Origin: Brachycybe producta
Lineage: Eukaryota > Arthropoda > Diplopoda > Playtdesmida > Andrognathidae
Direction of reading: 5' to 3'
Length of the DNA: 64,000 nucleotides
Assembly (NCBI GenBank): GCA_036925085.1
Contig: JAUPFP010000043.1
Coordinates: 1,376,632-1,440,631, forward strand
The position numbers were made by a program, and so were the translations under genes. Below are positions 10,993 to 26,577 of the stretch, piece after piece. The notes beneath the pieces are model-generated. The model did no database searches and was not told the DNA's origin. It was given only the letters and a program-made list of their open reading frames with translations. Positions within the stretch are counted from its first letter, which is position 1. Every line of letters begins with the position of its first letter.

Positions 10993-12332
10993 TTAGACAG
11001 TTTCTTGCACTGGAGGTTCATAACCATCGGGCCTGTCCAATTTAATTCCGGTTTCTCCTGTACCCTCACCGCTAACGACGGCTCTTCCGCTTCCATCACC
11101 GTGAAGTTCGAGAAGTTTTCCGACTTAAAAAAAAAAAAAAGGGAAACGGAACGCAATCAATTAAAACATGTTAAAAGCTGACGAGAAAAACAAACAAACA
11201 CAACTTACTGTCGAACTTCGGTTTCTTCATTACTTTCACTTTACGAATGCAAACATCGTGAAGTGGATAGATTCCTTGACAAGCTTTTTCGATATCCTTT
11301 CCGATACTGTCTGGAATTCTGAAAAGAACCAAAGAAAAAGGGACTCTCGTAACAGGTACAAACATCATCCTTCGAAAATCGGAAGAAGAACTCACAGCTT
11401 ATTCACGACTTCTTTGAGGTCGTTCGACGAAACTTCCTTCGTCATTATCTCCACCATCTTCTTACGGATTTGACGTACTTGCGTATGTTGAGCGTAACAA
11501 GTTTTTTTTACTTGTTGCGGCGCTTTCTTCGTGAAACCGATACAGAAGAGACGAAGGAGATAACCGTCGGTCGTCTTCACGTCAACGCTCGCTTCAATTA
11601 AAGTCTGAGGAGGGGGAAGGAAAATGAAGTATTTCAAAAGTTAGAAATATTTGATTTCGGTAAAAACAAAAGAGAAAACTCCTTTTCGAGTTCTTTGATC
11701 GTCAAGAGACCTGCCACTTTTTGACCATCGATCTCAGTTTATCGGTGGTTAAATTCATTCCGTTAAAGTTGGTAAGGACGTTCTTTCCTTGTACTTCTTC
11801 GACAACCAACTTGAATTTACGGAAAGCGATTTCGTCGTTCTGCAAATCGGCCAAAGAAACTTCAAAAACACGTCCCTTCAGAAAGTCCGCAGCGACCTCT
11901 ATCGAGATAAAAATGAATTGTTTAAAACAATCTCAGAAAAAGTTTGATTTTTCCAGGTTTATTTTTTTTTTTTTAAGACTCAACTGTTTCCCTGCGTTCG
12001 ATTCACCAGAGTTTTACCGATTTGACGGTTGTTAAACATCGACGGCGCTTTAGCATCATACCACTCTTTACGAGAGAAAGGATCAATACTAAAAATGAAT
12101 TAAAACAACGTGACATTAGTGAAAAGCGACGACGACGACGTCTTAAATACGAGTTCCGTCGAATCCGATTCGATCCATTGACGTGTGGCCGTCATCCGTA
12201 TCAAATTTCAACGAAAGCACGTCAAATACACATCGTAGTTTACGTAAAATACTTTATTTATGTTACTTACACCTTCTTTTTGGCTCCTTTCTTGCCTGTT
12301 TTCACCATAGACTTATTTTTGCCGACCGCCAT
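10993..12332 (-). CDS. RPS3A: 40S ribosomal protein S3a (eS1)
   Basis: Six exons in transcription order: 12332-12271, 12088-11985, 11898-11711, 11604-11396, 11318-11209, 11123-10993; 267 aa against 264 in human. Starts [20 protein letters not shown]. Carries the conserved [22 protein letters not shown], [30 protein letters not shown] and [15 protein letters not shown] segments. Ends [14 protein letters not shown], almost as in vertebrates. It is a structural component of the small subunit near the mRNA exit (family knowledge). Phases close at all junctions. It is tail to tail with the OCIAD gene, with 122 bp between the two stop codons. A short 5' UTR exon and pyrimidine-initial promoter motif lie at 12349-12388. 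Introns are 77-182 bp; I saw no convincing snoRNA in them. Confidence 0.97.
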
Positions 12333-12372
12333 TCTGAAAATGTGAACAACTGAAACAGGAAAAGGAACTTAC

Positions 12373-12388
12373 GGTCGGATTCGGAAAG
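12373..12388 (-). promoter_or_regulatory. Probable 5' UTR exon with TOP-like start of RPS3A
   Basis: On the minus strand a CTTTCCG tract starts at 12388, then CCGACC with donor GTAAGT (12372-12371). An acceptor TTTCAG precedes 12349, leaving a short UTR joined to the ATG at 12332. A C followed by pyrimidines is the expected terminal oligopyrimidine context of ribosomal protein genes. The exact transcription start is inferred. Confidence 0.6.
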
Positions 12389-12567
12389 TGTTGCACTGTT
12401 TCGTTTCTAACTTACTAGATGGCGTGACCATCGAGGGGCGAAAAATAGTCGGTCGTTTGCAATAGATTTGGTCAATTTGAATTTGTCCAATAGGAACGCA
12501 CTATTCCCCCCCCCCATAAAAGTAGCTGTGGACATTAGTAAAAGAAAAAAAAAGGCTGTGAATAAAA

Positions 12568-12773
12568 ACAGGCTGTTAGAAATCGGTCAAAACTTTAGTT
12601 GTCTCCGCCCTTGTTATGACGACCTGCAACTTCTAATTGGCTCGTTATGTAGTCTGACGTTGAAAAGGACGGAGCATGTGACGTCAGACTATATAACCAT
12701 CCAATTACAAGTTGCCGGTCGTCATAACAAGGGCAGAACCAACTGAAGTTTTGAACGATTTCTAACTGGTAGC
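12568..12773. mobile_element. 206-bp palindromic MITE, copy 2
   Basis: Same family and same length as 8398-8603. Flanked by a perfect 10-bp direct repeat GTGAATAAAA (12558-12567 and 12774-12783). Contains TGACGTCA and ATTGG/CCAAT motifs. It lies about 180 bp upstream of the inferred RPS3A start. A degraded half copy follows at about 12790-12880. Confidence 0.88.
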
Positions 12774-13751
12774 GTGAATAAAATAATGATAACGTCACAA
12801 AAGGGCATGTGACATCAGACCATGTTACAAACCAATTAGAAGTTGGTGACGTTCAAAAAGGCGGAGCAAACGAAATTATAATACTGTCAAACAGCCAGTA
12901 TATCTCGAGGATAATGTCCTCTATTTATACTGGCAGTTTGACGCTCTGGTTAACTATAACTTGGATATGTGCGAAGGAAAAAGTTAATGAAAAGGGGAAA
13001 CACGTGATGAATGTGATGCTTTGTTGTGATAAATAATGACAAGGCAACTTCTAAATTTATCTAAGGTCATTAACTCATTGATTGCTTTTAACTTTTCCAT
13101 TTCACTTAAACAGTTAATAGTTAACCAAAGCAATAATCTAGTAATATTTAGGTTCAAAATGTTTTTTTTTTATTATTTTAGATTTTATATTTTTATTTTC
13201 TGTAATTTTATCATGAGGTATACAAGTTTCTTATTATATGGATATATAAAGATTTTATTAAATTATTAGTAATTTTTAATACGAATTATTCCGAATATAC
13301 GCAGTATAGTGATTTATTATTATACGGCTAGCCGCCGCCGAAACATATAAATCAAAGGCCGCCGCCACTTTGAATGCCCTCAGCTCATGATGGTTATAAG
13401 TCACATTGTTGAAGCTAATGTTTATTTCCAGAAAAGTGTACGAATATGGCGTATTTGCCATTCATTAATGAGATGATGACGTTGTTTTTGGCCGCCTTTA
13501 ACTACGGTGTTCTTTGCTTATAAATTTCATTGTAGTGTTAGGGTGGCTTGTACTCTTTCGTTTAGACAGTACACACTAGTGACTAGCGAGTAGTGACGGA
13601 AAGTGTCTAACCCTTTCTCTGTCGAATGTAATGGAATTGTTCGTTGTTCTTCGTATTTTACATGAAAACTGTTGCTTATGATTGTTCTTAATTTACTACA
13701 ATGATTGTTTTTTCACTAAAACTCCAATCTACATTGATAATGGCTTAAGAA
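12774..13751. other. RPS3A-TMEM185 divergent spacer
   Basis: Contains a degraded palindromic-MITE half (about 12790-12880), a hairpin around 12888-12941 (CAAACAGCCAGTATA and its complement), AT-rich DNA, and the TMEM185 upstream region. No exon seen. Confidence 0.6.
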
Positions 13752-16313
<2,562 letters not shown>

Positions 16314-16893
16314 TATATCGAACCGATTCTCGAGCGTGTTTATATTGGAAAAAAAAAAGACCTTACGAAGGTGTTTTTCTCAAAGCGGCGCGATTTATTT
16401 CATGATTCTCAAATGCGATCTAGACGCACAAAAAAAAAACCCCGTTTTTTTCTTTTGGAACATATGAAATTTACATGAATATATTATAATTATATATAAA
16501 TAAATTAATAAAAATGGAAATAAAAAACAAACAAACGAGGTTTGTTTTTAATTAAAAGCAATCGATTCTTCATTGAAGATTTTTTTAAAAGTCGTTTTAT
16601 GAATAATGTAAATAAAAAAAATGACACACAATTATATGAAAACATTACAATTAAATGATGAAGTTTGATGAAAACAGGAGGGGCAAACAAAAAAAAAATA
16701 TTAACACGAGACAAAATTGCTTCGAAAACAGCATTAAAGCAAAAAAATTTTTTTTTTTTGGTAAATTAAAATTCAATTTAAATTATATACAGCAATTTAT
16801 TTCTATATATTTTACATATATTAAATTAGGTGTAAAAATAGGCGGGTTTTCTGTTTATTGTTATCATTCGTAGCTAATAAATACAACGATAGT

Positions 16894-17473
16894 CAAGGAT
16901 GGGTAGGTATAATACGTCACGTATTATACGTGGTTTTATACCGTATAATACGTGACATATAAAACTGTTATTTTATGTAATCATAAAACCAAACGTATAA
17001 AGCTAAAAAAAAAAGTTTAATAAAACAAAATTACAAGATTTTTTTTAAATGTTCAAAGCAAAGTGTTTCATTAAAAAACAGTTGCAAATTTTAAAAAAAT
17101 AGGTCTGCCCATTAATGCTGTTTATCTTGCACTTTAAGAACGTGATAAATGTAAAGAAGTTTTTTTTTTGATTTCTTGGGAGCATAAGACCCAGTTTGAA
17201 AACAGACTTTCCTGCATAGCTGTGGATGCTGGAATGCTTAGTACTTTTTTTCTACCAGCTCACTCATTGTATCATGTTTGTTTTCAGGTTTAACTTGAAT
17301 CAAGTTAAATGAAAAGAAATTTGATACAATGAGTGGGATGAGTGAGGTTTAATATTTTATAGACATTAAATTTGTGATTTTATAATAGGTTTTATGGTTT
17401 TACACAGTATAATACGTTACGTATTATACGTCAACGTACATAACATCACTTTTGTGACATTTACCCATCCCTG
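16894..17473. mobile_element. hAT-type element, GTATAATACGT-rich
   Basis: Ends CAAGGATGGGTAGGT and, inverted, CAGGGATGGGTAAAT. 8-bp flanks ACGATAGT (16886-16893) and ACAATAGT (17474-17481), one mismatch. Subterminal TATAATACGT repeats occur at both ends. Non-coding. Confidence 0.85.
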
Positions 17474-17590
17474 ACAATAGTACAACAAGCTGGTAAAGCT
17501 TGACGAGAAATATGACTCGTTTTATAAGTCGTTACTTCATTTAAGTCGAGTTTCTCAGTCAGCTGTTAATTAAACTAGGGTTATTTTTTA

Positions 17591-17761
17591 CAATAGAATC
17601 TCGATTATCCGGACAAAATGGCATCGAACCTGTGCCGGATTATTGAAAATCCGGAAAATTGCACTTTTTTTTTTAATTCTCTCCTTCACTATCGGGAAGT
17701 TAAAAGTCTAAAAACATTTATATTATGATAAAAGCTGATCCGGATAATCGCGATTCTGCTG
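17591..17761. mobile_element. pogo/Tigger-like MITE
   Basis: 171 bp with ends CAATAGAATCTCGATTATCC and, inverted, CAGCAGAATCGCGATTATCC, flanked by TA dinucleotides. Both termini and duplication fit the mariner/pogo superfamily. Confidence 0.85.
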
Positions 17762-18195
17762 TATTTCTGAAACATTTTTAAGATAAAATTGACGAGTGCT
17801 TTTGAAGCGAGAAGAATAAGCTAATCACTTAAGGATATTTTATTAAGTTTCTATCTTTAAAAATAAGACTTTTTATGAGCCGGAAAATTGAACAATAATC
17901 GTTTGCTGTAAGTCTTGCAAGAAAAAGAAAGTATTAAGTGGCGTAAGAAATTTTAAATTCACCAATCACAGATAGCCTTTTTTCGACTATCTTCTTTATG
18001 GCTTTTTACGTATAGCCGATGCTACACGTAGCGACAATTCAGCGACACAGGCGTGTTGCTCTATTGTTTTATGAAAGTTGAAACGTCTGTCATAGCAGCA
18101 ACAAGCCGAAAGCAGCAGAAGTTTCAAATAGAGCTTGGTTCCTTTTTCAAGCAACCATTTCAACCAACAGCCAATAAAAACGGCTTGAATGATCA

Positions 18196-18443
18196 CATCG
18201 CACTTCCGCGAGAAGAGTGGCACAACTAAAAAAAACATTTTTTTTGGGGGGGGGGGGGGGGGGGAATGAGTTTAAAGTTGCATTTTTTTCTATCTCAATA
18301 TATTGTGGGGGAGCCAAATAAACAGATACTGTGAATAGTCTAAACGGGTTTTTACACTTGAAAAGTTCGGCAAAGTAAGCTATGAATCTTCTCTTAATTT
18401 TAAACTCATTTTCCCAAAAAAGTGTTTTTTTGCGTTGTGCCGC
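18196..18443. mobile_element. CGCACC inverted-repeat element, copy 2
   Basis: Starts ATCGCACTTCCGCGAGAAGA and ends near GTTGTGCCGCGA; the interior matches copy 1 (CAATATATTG...GGGGAGCCAAATAAAC). Interrupted by a G homopolymer near the left end. Confidence 0.7.
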
Positions 18444-19450
18444 GACTATTTCAACTAATGGTGAAGAGGAAGAGGAAACAAAATGTCTACGAACAAAAAA
18501 AGATGTGGTCGGCATAAAGGGGAGGACACCGTATTTGCCTCTCAACCTCTTAAGATTTGAAGTAGTAAGTTTCATGGAAGTTGTAACATGTATCATAGGT
18601 GTTGCTAGCAACAAAGGACAACTACTGTTGCATGGCAATTAATAGAAGACGGGGGGGGGGGGGGGTCAAGTAAATGAGTGATGTGCTACTTACACGAATC
18701 TTAATATTTTCTTTTCTTGCGAGAAATCTAATGTCGAAAAACTTGAATTAGTTTATTTCCAAACTTGTCATAAAAAGTTCATTTTAAAAGATAGCCTCAC
18801 AATATTACCCTTCTGGTTCTTCTAGTTAAAGTTAAGGTTTTCTTTAATCTAAGAGTTTTCACTTTAAACTGAACATAAACTCGAATATACGCAGAGCAAG
18901 AAAGCGTTTTGGAAGGAGACTTTTAATGGCTAAGATCAGAAACGAAGCTTCTTGCAGGTGAAGGGAAGTGGAGATAGAGGCTAGTGGCAATTTTTTATTG
19001 AGCAATAATACATGTACTGTCCAAATGAACATTTATACATTAATTTAGCTGCTTTACATTATTAATTATGCAAACTGTTTCCATTTTGTCAGATAGATAA
19101 ATTTGCAATTTTAATTAACTTATAAACTGAATGCGCCGACGATCAGTGGAATCAACGATTGCGGTCACAAACTACAAACAGGGACTTTAGAAAATTGCTT
19201 TCTGAACTTGGGATTTGCAATTTGAAAAATGACTCTGTAAGTAGCCAAGAAGACCTGTGGCAGAGGGACAAGAGTCCAATTACAGCATGCTAAAACCTGA
19301 TTCTCAACTGCAGATTAATAATTAATCAGACTCAATACGAGTAAAGCTGAACAATTGTTACAAATGAGCAAAGGAGAAAGCAGAAAACAAAAAAATGTGT
19401 CAACGACGGTTTGTTATTTATTTGAGATGCCGTATTTATTTTTCTGCTCC

Positions 19451-22400
19451 TCATTGCAAGTACTTATACATTTTGAAACAGTGATTTCCCGAATCTGCAA
19501 TGACAATGTGGCCGTCGTTAGTCAGAGCTAAGCCTTGAGGACCGTACAGAGGTTCTGCCATCGTATTCACGTACGAAAGGAACGAGCCGTTGTTATCAAA
19601 AACCTAACCGACAAAAAAGGTACATTAGTAAAAGTCGCCTTAGGCCTTGTTTCCACTCTGGCGAAAATGTTGCACTCTGTGAAGATTTCAACTGGTGAAA
19701 AAATAACAAGTGTTTACTATGGAGAAAATGTTTTTAATGCATTTCTATTTGTAGGAGAAAAGAAATTGAATACGGTGAATAATAACTAAAGCTGTACCGA
19801 GCCGATTTAACGCTAATCGGCGAAAATCGGATAGGCGAACAAATGTTAACCGATTTCCGATCATTAACGCACTCAACAACTAGGTCTGCGGCTCCCCGAT
19901 AAAACGGCAGCGGTGGAGAGGGTCACAATCAATTCATTACCAACTTTATCACAAATTCATCTTTAAAAGGAAATTGTTGTCTTGCCGTTGCTTTGTAAAC
20001 TCGAAAATTATAATTTAACTCTTTTTAGGCTAAAATGTGTGTAAAAATATAAATTTCATGCTTTCTCGTTTTGCTCTAAATCTGACTTGGTCTGAGCAGC
20101 TTTGGAGAGAGGCGTGTGGGGTTGGGCAATTGCCCTCCCCCAGCTCGTATGCCCTGTGTGTACACTGGTACAGCCTACACTTTCTGTGCCAGAAATCGGC
20201 TGTGAAACAAACTCCAGCAGCAAAAATCGGTAGTGAAAATCGGCATGATCGGCTCGGTTAAAACGATCGGCATGAAAATTTTTTTTTCTCTGTGTGAGTG
20301 GTTCGGTATTGGCTCGTTAACAAAAAGTGTGATCGGTACAGCCTTACTAATAACAGAACAAACGCGCCCCCCCCCCCTTATTCACCATTATGCTTTGGTT
20401 CATTATGTTAGGCCACTTGAAGTGAGAAAACCACATTCATTGTACCACACTTTAACTAAACCATAAATTGCCGTTTCTCATCAATATTTAAGTCAAAATT
20501 AATTTACCTGAAATGATGAATAATTGGGGGGGGGGGGGGAATCAATGGAAAAACACCAAAACGACGAGATAAAAAAGTAGAAACCAAAAAAGTAGAAATA
20601 TTCGCCAAAAAGGAAGTTTAAACCAAAGTTGAATAATTTCAACTTTGTGGAATATTTGTGCCTTTTTTCTTAATATTCATGTTACATTGTTCGATTAATA
20701 AGAAATGAATTATCACATTTTTCCATAGTAAAACACTTTGTTATTATATTATCGCCACAGTGGAAACAAGGCCTTAAGGTGGCTTTATAGATAATGTTCA
20801 TTTTGCTTTTTCCCCACTGCAGTGGCTATATGCTCCAGAGACGTTTTTTTTTTTGGAAAATTTGGACGCAAAAATGTCAAGTGAACTTTTTTTCAGAAAC
20901 AACACTATGAAAAAATTCAAATTGTGTTCAAAACTAGAATGGTAAAAGATTATGTTAAGTTTTTTCATGACAATATCTTAAAAAATAAAACATGTTATAG
21001 CCGTTTAAACATGTCCCCGCGTTTTTAGGTTTTTCAATTTTCATGAAAAACTATTTTCGCCGTTTTCAAACTGTCATAAAAAGTTTATTTTTAAGGATAA
21101 TATCATCATGAAATAATTTTTAACATTATCACCAACTATTCTAGTTTGTAAACCACTTTGAATTTTTTTCGTAATGTTTCTCCTAAACCTCAAGTCCGCA
21201 AGTGGGGAGAAGAGACCTTCTATAGAACATAATAGCCACTGCAGTGGCGCCATCTGGGAAGACAAAAATAAAATTAATATTTATAAAGCCACCTTTTAAT
21301 ATCATAAATTTTAATTGAACCTGTATCCTGCTATTGCCCCAATCGGCGACCAAGATATTATCCTGAGCATCAACTGCAACTCCGGTCGGAGCATTAAACT
21401 GACCGTTCCCTTCTCCGTTCGATCCGAAACTCATAATAAAACTACCATCGGAGTCGAAAATCTTGATGCAGTGGTTATGAAAATCAGACACGACAATGTG
21501 GTTCTTGCTGTCGACGGCAACGAAATGGGGACCTGCAAACTGATTTTCGGCATTTCCCCTCGATCCGAACTTACTGATGAGTTTGCCGTTGGCCTGAAAG
21601 ATGAACACGCAACTGGATTTGTTATCCACGACAATAATGTGGCCGTCGTGATTAACGGCGACGCCCTTTGGACCGAGAAGCTTTCCCACTCCCAAACGAT
21701 TGATGAACTTCCCGTTTGGCTCAAACACGCTGACCCACTTGTTGTCGTAGTCTGCAATGACATAGTTGCCATTCTGCATGACCGTGACACCCGTTGGTCG
21801 TTGTAGCTGTCCGGCACTTCGACCTCGAAGTCCAAATTTCAACCTACAGTCTCCTTGCTCGCTAAACACTTGAACGCACTGGTTGTTACTGTCGGCAACA
21901 ATGACGCGACCTGCTGGCGAACAACAGATGCCCTGTGGATTGGTGAATTCACCTTTATTACGTCCCTTGCAACCGACCCTCATGATTAGATCGTCTTCGA
22001 TCGGATTGCTGTGTCTGTTGCAAGATCCAGTCGACTTCGCACTGGGAGTTCTCTTGGTGGCTCTCTGTCGTACTCCGGTGGTGCGTGGAATCTTCGAAAT
22101 GGGTCTGTCTCCGGAAGATGTCTCTTCTTCGGTGTATGCCTTCACTCTGAACGGACTTCCTTTGATGTGTTGGCCGTAAAGAAAAATGCTCAACTGATAG
22201 ACACCCTCCTTACTGACGGTGTACAGCAAGTCATAACTTCCGTTCTTGTGATCTACGATCTGTGGCGATAAGATGGCCAACGAAGATGCACAGACCAACT
22301 CCGCATTGACTGTCGAGTGTCCCACCTTCACCAGATCACCTCTACAGTCTTTGGTTGTTATGGACACGACCATCTTCCTTCCGACAATGCACTGTTTGAG

Positions 22401-24884
22401 GCCTTCTCCGGATGCCGTAGTCTCGAAAGCGATTGCGCTGTTGCTCTGAACGCTGCCAATGTTCAAGAGACACTTTTTGGCCAATGCAAACTCCGAATCA
22501 CTGAATTCCAAGAAGTTATTCTCTTCTGGAGTTCTCTGAATCTAGGAGAAGATGTTAAAATGTTAAATATCTATTTGTTTTATGAATATTTGTTTTGTTT
22601 TTTTTTTTTTTTTTAGATAAATTACCTGCATGTTGCTGTATTGTGTCAGCATGTCTCCCATTTGTTTCTTAACCAGGAGGACTTCAGTTTCACTGCCTCT
22701 ACTCAAAGTTTTCTCGGTAAATTCGCAACTACTACTCAAGTTTGCTAAACAAGTCTCCAAGAGTTCTTTCTGTCGAGCAAGAGTCGCTTGTTTTTGACTG
22801 TGAGTGCTTTCGAGGTCCGCCAACAGTGAAATCTTTCGTTGTTCTAACGTGAGGAGCAAAGCGTCGAAACAATCGGAGATCTGATCCTCGGCTTCAACAC
22901 GTCTGTTTGCCAAATCGGCTGCCATGTCAGTCACGAGTTCAATGGCTTCTTTCAAAGGATGAACCTGATTTTTAAATATATATATATATAATACACACAC
23001 ACAGTTACGTAAGTTACTTTTTTTTAAGAAAAAAAAAATAAACCACCTTACATATCTGTGGTCTACTTTCATTATTATCTTAAAATTATGATAAGTAAAG
23101 CTCGGATTTTTATGCACTGTCAAGCATATGTTTCTCAATCTGTGGCCCAAGGGCCAATTGTAAAGTAACAATCCCGTTTTTAGATCAACTAACAATTATG
23201 ATTTAATAAATTTAAAAAAACCGGTTAGAGGCTATAACTCTAATTGACAACTGATGGTAAGAAGACATCTAGCCTCTAAGCAGCCTTTTTTGATTAGAAA
23301 AAGCATAATTGATGATGATGATTATACTTAACAGTTGGGCACTTGGGCCACAAATTGAAAAACATATGCTTTGATATATTGCATAAAAATCCGAGCCTTA
23401 ATGCGAAGACACTTTCCTAATTATGTTTTCCCCTGCCAATGCCCAAGTTTTTCACACAAAAATATTGTGAAAACCGTGAAAATTGAACTCGAAGGCCGAA
23501 AATCATCCAAAAAAAAAATGGAAGTTTTGAGTTTTGTTAATTATTTTTCAGATCTCTGAATACAGAAAAAAGAAAAGGAGAGAAATCTTTTTGTCCTTTT
23601 GCTCTACATAATTACGTGAATTGTAAAGTGAGGTATTTTAAACGGTTCACGTCACTTTGAGAGAAGCTCTTTTCAGCTAAATTTTTGCCTCTTTCCGTCT
23701 CTCTCTCTTATTTTAGAAAAAAGAAATTGCTTCTGTGAAGAGGTCAATAACCTGAGCTGCACTTTTTTTTATATTTTTATCTCTCCACCGTTGTTGTCTC
23801 TTTAAATTGCTAACATTTTTGGGTTTTTTTATTATTATTATTATAAATGAAATCAAATGAAATTATAAACAATATTTTTATTTTTTTTAAAAATGATGAG
23901 AAACACAATATTGCAATCATTAAATTTCAGTCACATTGTAATTTAATTTAGATTTAACTGAAAATTCATTAGTGCAGTGATTATTTATATTTTTTTTTTT
24001 AAATATTGTTGATCATTTCATGTAATTTAATTTATTTTTAATATTAAAAAAATTAATATTAGTAGTATTATTTATTATTAATAAAAACTATTATTATATT
24101 AATTATTATAAATATTATTATAAGTATTAATTATAAATATTTTTATTATTATTATAAGTATTAATTATTATAGAAGAAAATAGATAGAAAATAGATAGAA
24201 AAACAATTTTCATTTTTTAAAATATATTATTGATAATTTATAATTTAATTTGATAATTTTTTTAAAGAAAAACAAAATGTTTACAAACGATCCTAAACAT
24301 TCATTAACTAACTTAATTTTAATTAAATTTCTTCCCGAATGGAATTTTCTTTTTTTTTTTTAATAAAAAAAATCATTAACTCAATATGAATTAATCAAAA
24401 TTAAAACAATTTTTGAGTTCAATGGTGAATACTATTTTTTTTTTATTTGGAGAAAAACAAACTATAATATGCAAATTAAGTTTGATTCAACCTAATGATT
24501 ATATGATCGTAATGAATGGTTTTACCTGTGTGTACGCTTTTTCCAATAGTTCTCCGAGAGTCTCTCTGTGTTCGTGGATCGCTTCCTGAAGGTGTAGAGT
24601 GGAATGTGTCCTGTGTTCGATGTCTGTACAAGTCGAACACACTGCAGTCTCACAATCCTGGCAGTAATATCTATATATACACACACACACACAGAGAGAG
24701 AAAAATAGATGCAGATTGCAGAAGAAGAAAAAAAGAGAAACAAACCAAAAAAAAAAAAGATGAGTATGTTTTCTTTTGGAATTGTGTTTAGTGCAGTTTT
24801 CTTTCAAAACATCTATTCTCTTTTTTCTCAAAGATAAAAATCATCATCCAAATAAAAAGGGTCACGTCTCTCACTCTAAAGAGT

Positions 24885-24918
<34 letters not shown>

Positions 24919-26522
24919 CAGAGAGGAAAAGGAAAAACTTTTTTAGAAATATATTTATTTTCTAATGCACATTGAATGAATGTGGTTTTTTTTTTTTTTC
25001 ATAAATAAAAACAACTCGATGACGTCAAAATAAGAAAGGTAAAAAATATAATCGAAACTGTTTGTTGTTTTAATAATTATTATCTTACTGGCGGCTACTT
25101 GTTCAATTGACCATGATATTATACACGTATATATCATAAAGGTGCTTTTTGGTTATTCGAATTTATCCAATCATTGTTTTAGAAGATAAAATAAAAAATA
25201 AAACAAAAGACAGGGTTTTTTAATGTCTACTTTTTTTTTATCATGCTGCATTAAACGCGTGATTTAAAATGCAATTGTTTTCATACATTCTAATAAAAAA
25301 AAGCACAACATTATGTGTGGCATTAACACTACTATGGCAAATGATTTTTATATCTTATTAAAGTTATGAGTAAAGCAACCAAATTGCAACTATTGCAGCA
25401 TGAATCCACGCGCCCTTAGTTGCCGTTGCAAATTATTAAGTCTCGGGATAAAAGTTACAAAAATCGATAAGAAATTTTTAATTTCATTATTTGCAAGAAA
25501 TGCAATTTTAATTTAAAATGCAATTTTCGATACAAAATTTTTCAATAATACAATAATTACATTTTATTGCAAAATTTTGCATGAAAATTTGCAATAAAAT
25601 GCAATTTTCGATACAAAATTTTGCAATAAAATAGCAATTGTCGATACAAAATTTGCAAATTTGTGCTTTACTTTTTTGTGATACTTATCCACACTGGAAA
25701 CTAATATAAGTTTTTACTTTGACGTTTGTTTTGGCTCAAATTTGCGACACATTATATAATATTATATTTAATTAAATTCTCAAGTGTAATGCAGACGTGA
25801 TAAAAATAGTTTAGAAAAAACTTAGTATGAATCTAGTGTTTTTGGCTAATTTTAGTGAGAATTCAGTTAATAAAATATATAGTTAATTAAATGCAGTTTT
25901 TTCTATTTTAAAATGCAATTTTTTTGTTGTTATTGCCATTTTCTGGTTGCCTTATCTATTGTACTTTTATTTGTTGCGGATGTGGAGTCTTCAGTCAAAG
26001 TAGTAAAACTAGGCATTATTGTTTTTGACCTATTGTAACAGGGCCTCAGGGCCTGTGACATTTAATTATTATTATTGACTTTTACAAAGTGGGGGGGAAA
26101 AGGAGAAATCTCGCAAAATCTTTGAGTTAACTGATTGGCCCTGGTAGTAATTTGTGTTTGAAGTAAATATAAACTTTTTTTTTTTTATTAACAACTTTTA
26201 AGAGAAATGTGATGAATTAAATTTCTTATAAATTAGAATAACAACTGAATGTGCTTTAGGTGAAAGTTACTGCTAAACTCATCTACATTTAACATGAAAC
26301 ATCCTTCCTAGCATACGTTTAGCAATCACTACAGTACCTTTGACTTAAGCCTCGTTTTCACGGTGGCGATAGTTCTTTCATGAGAGTAACTGTCGTGAAA
26401 GTTGTGATAGTTCACTCTCACGATAGCAACTGTCAACATGTCTTGAAGTAACGTGATAGTTCTGTCACATGACAGTGTGACGTCAACTTCACACAGATAT
26501 CATTGAGTCAACAACAGTGTTG

Positions 26523-26577
<55 letters not shown>

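Larger units (their letters stand above)
16314..19450. other. TMEM185-TRIM spacer with transposons
   Basis: No gene recognised. Holds the TMEM185 3' UTR, an hAT element (16894-17473), a pogo-like MITE (17591-17761), a CGCACC element copy (18196-18443), G homopolymers near 18246-18263 and 18651-18666, and probable TRIM 3' UTR sequence below 19450. Confidence 0.65.

Noticed and set aside
11319..11395. Candidate intronic box C/D snoRNA in RPS3A (minus-strand GGATGATG)
   Set aside because: No matching D box or terminal stem seen in the 77-bp intron.
21315..22616. Plus-strand frames of 86-163 residues
   Set aside because: Shadows of the TRIM filamin/NHL exon on the other strand.
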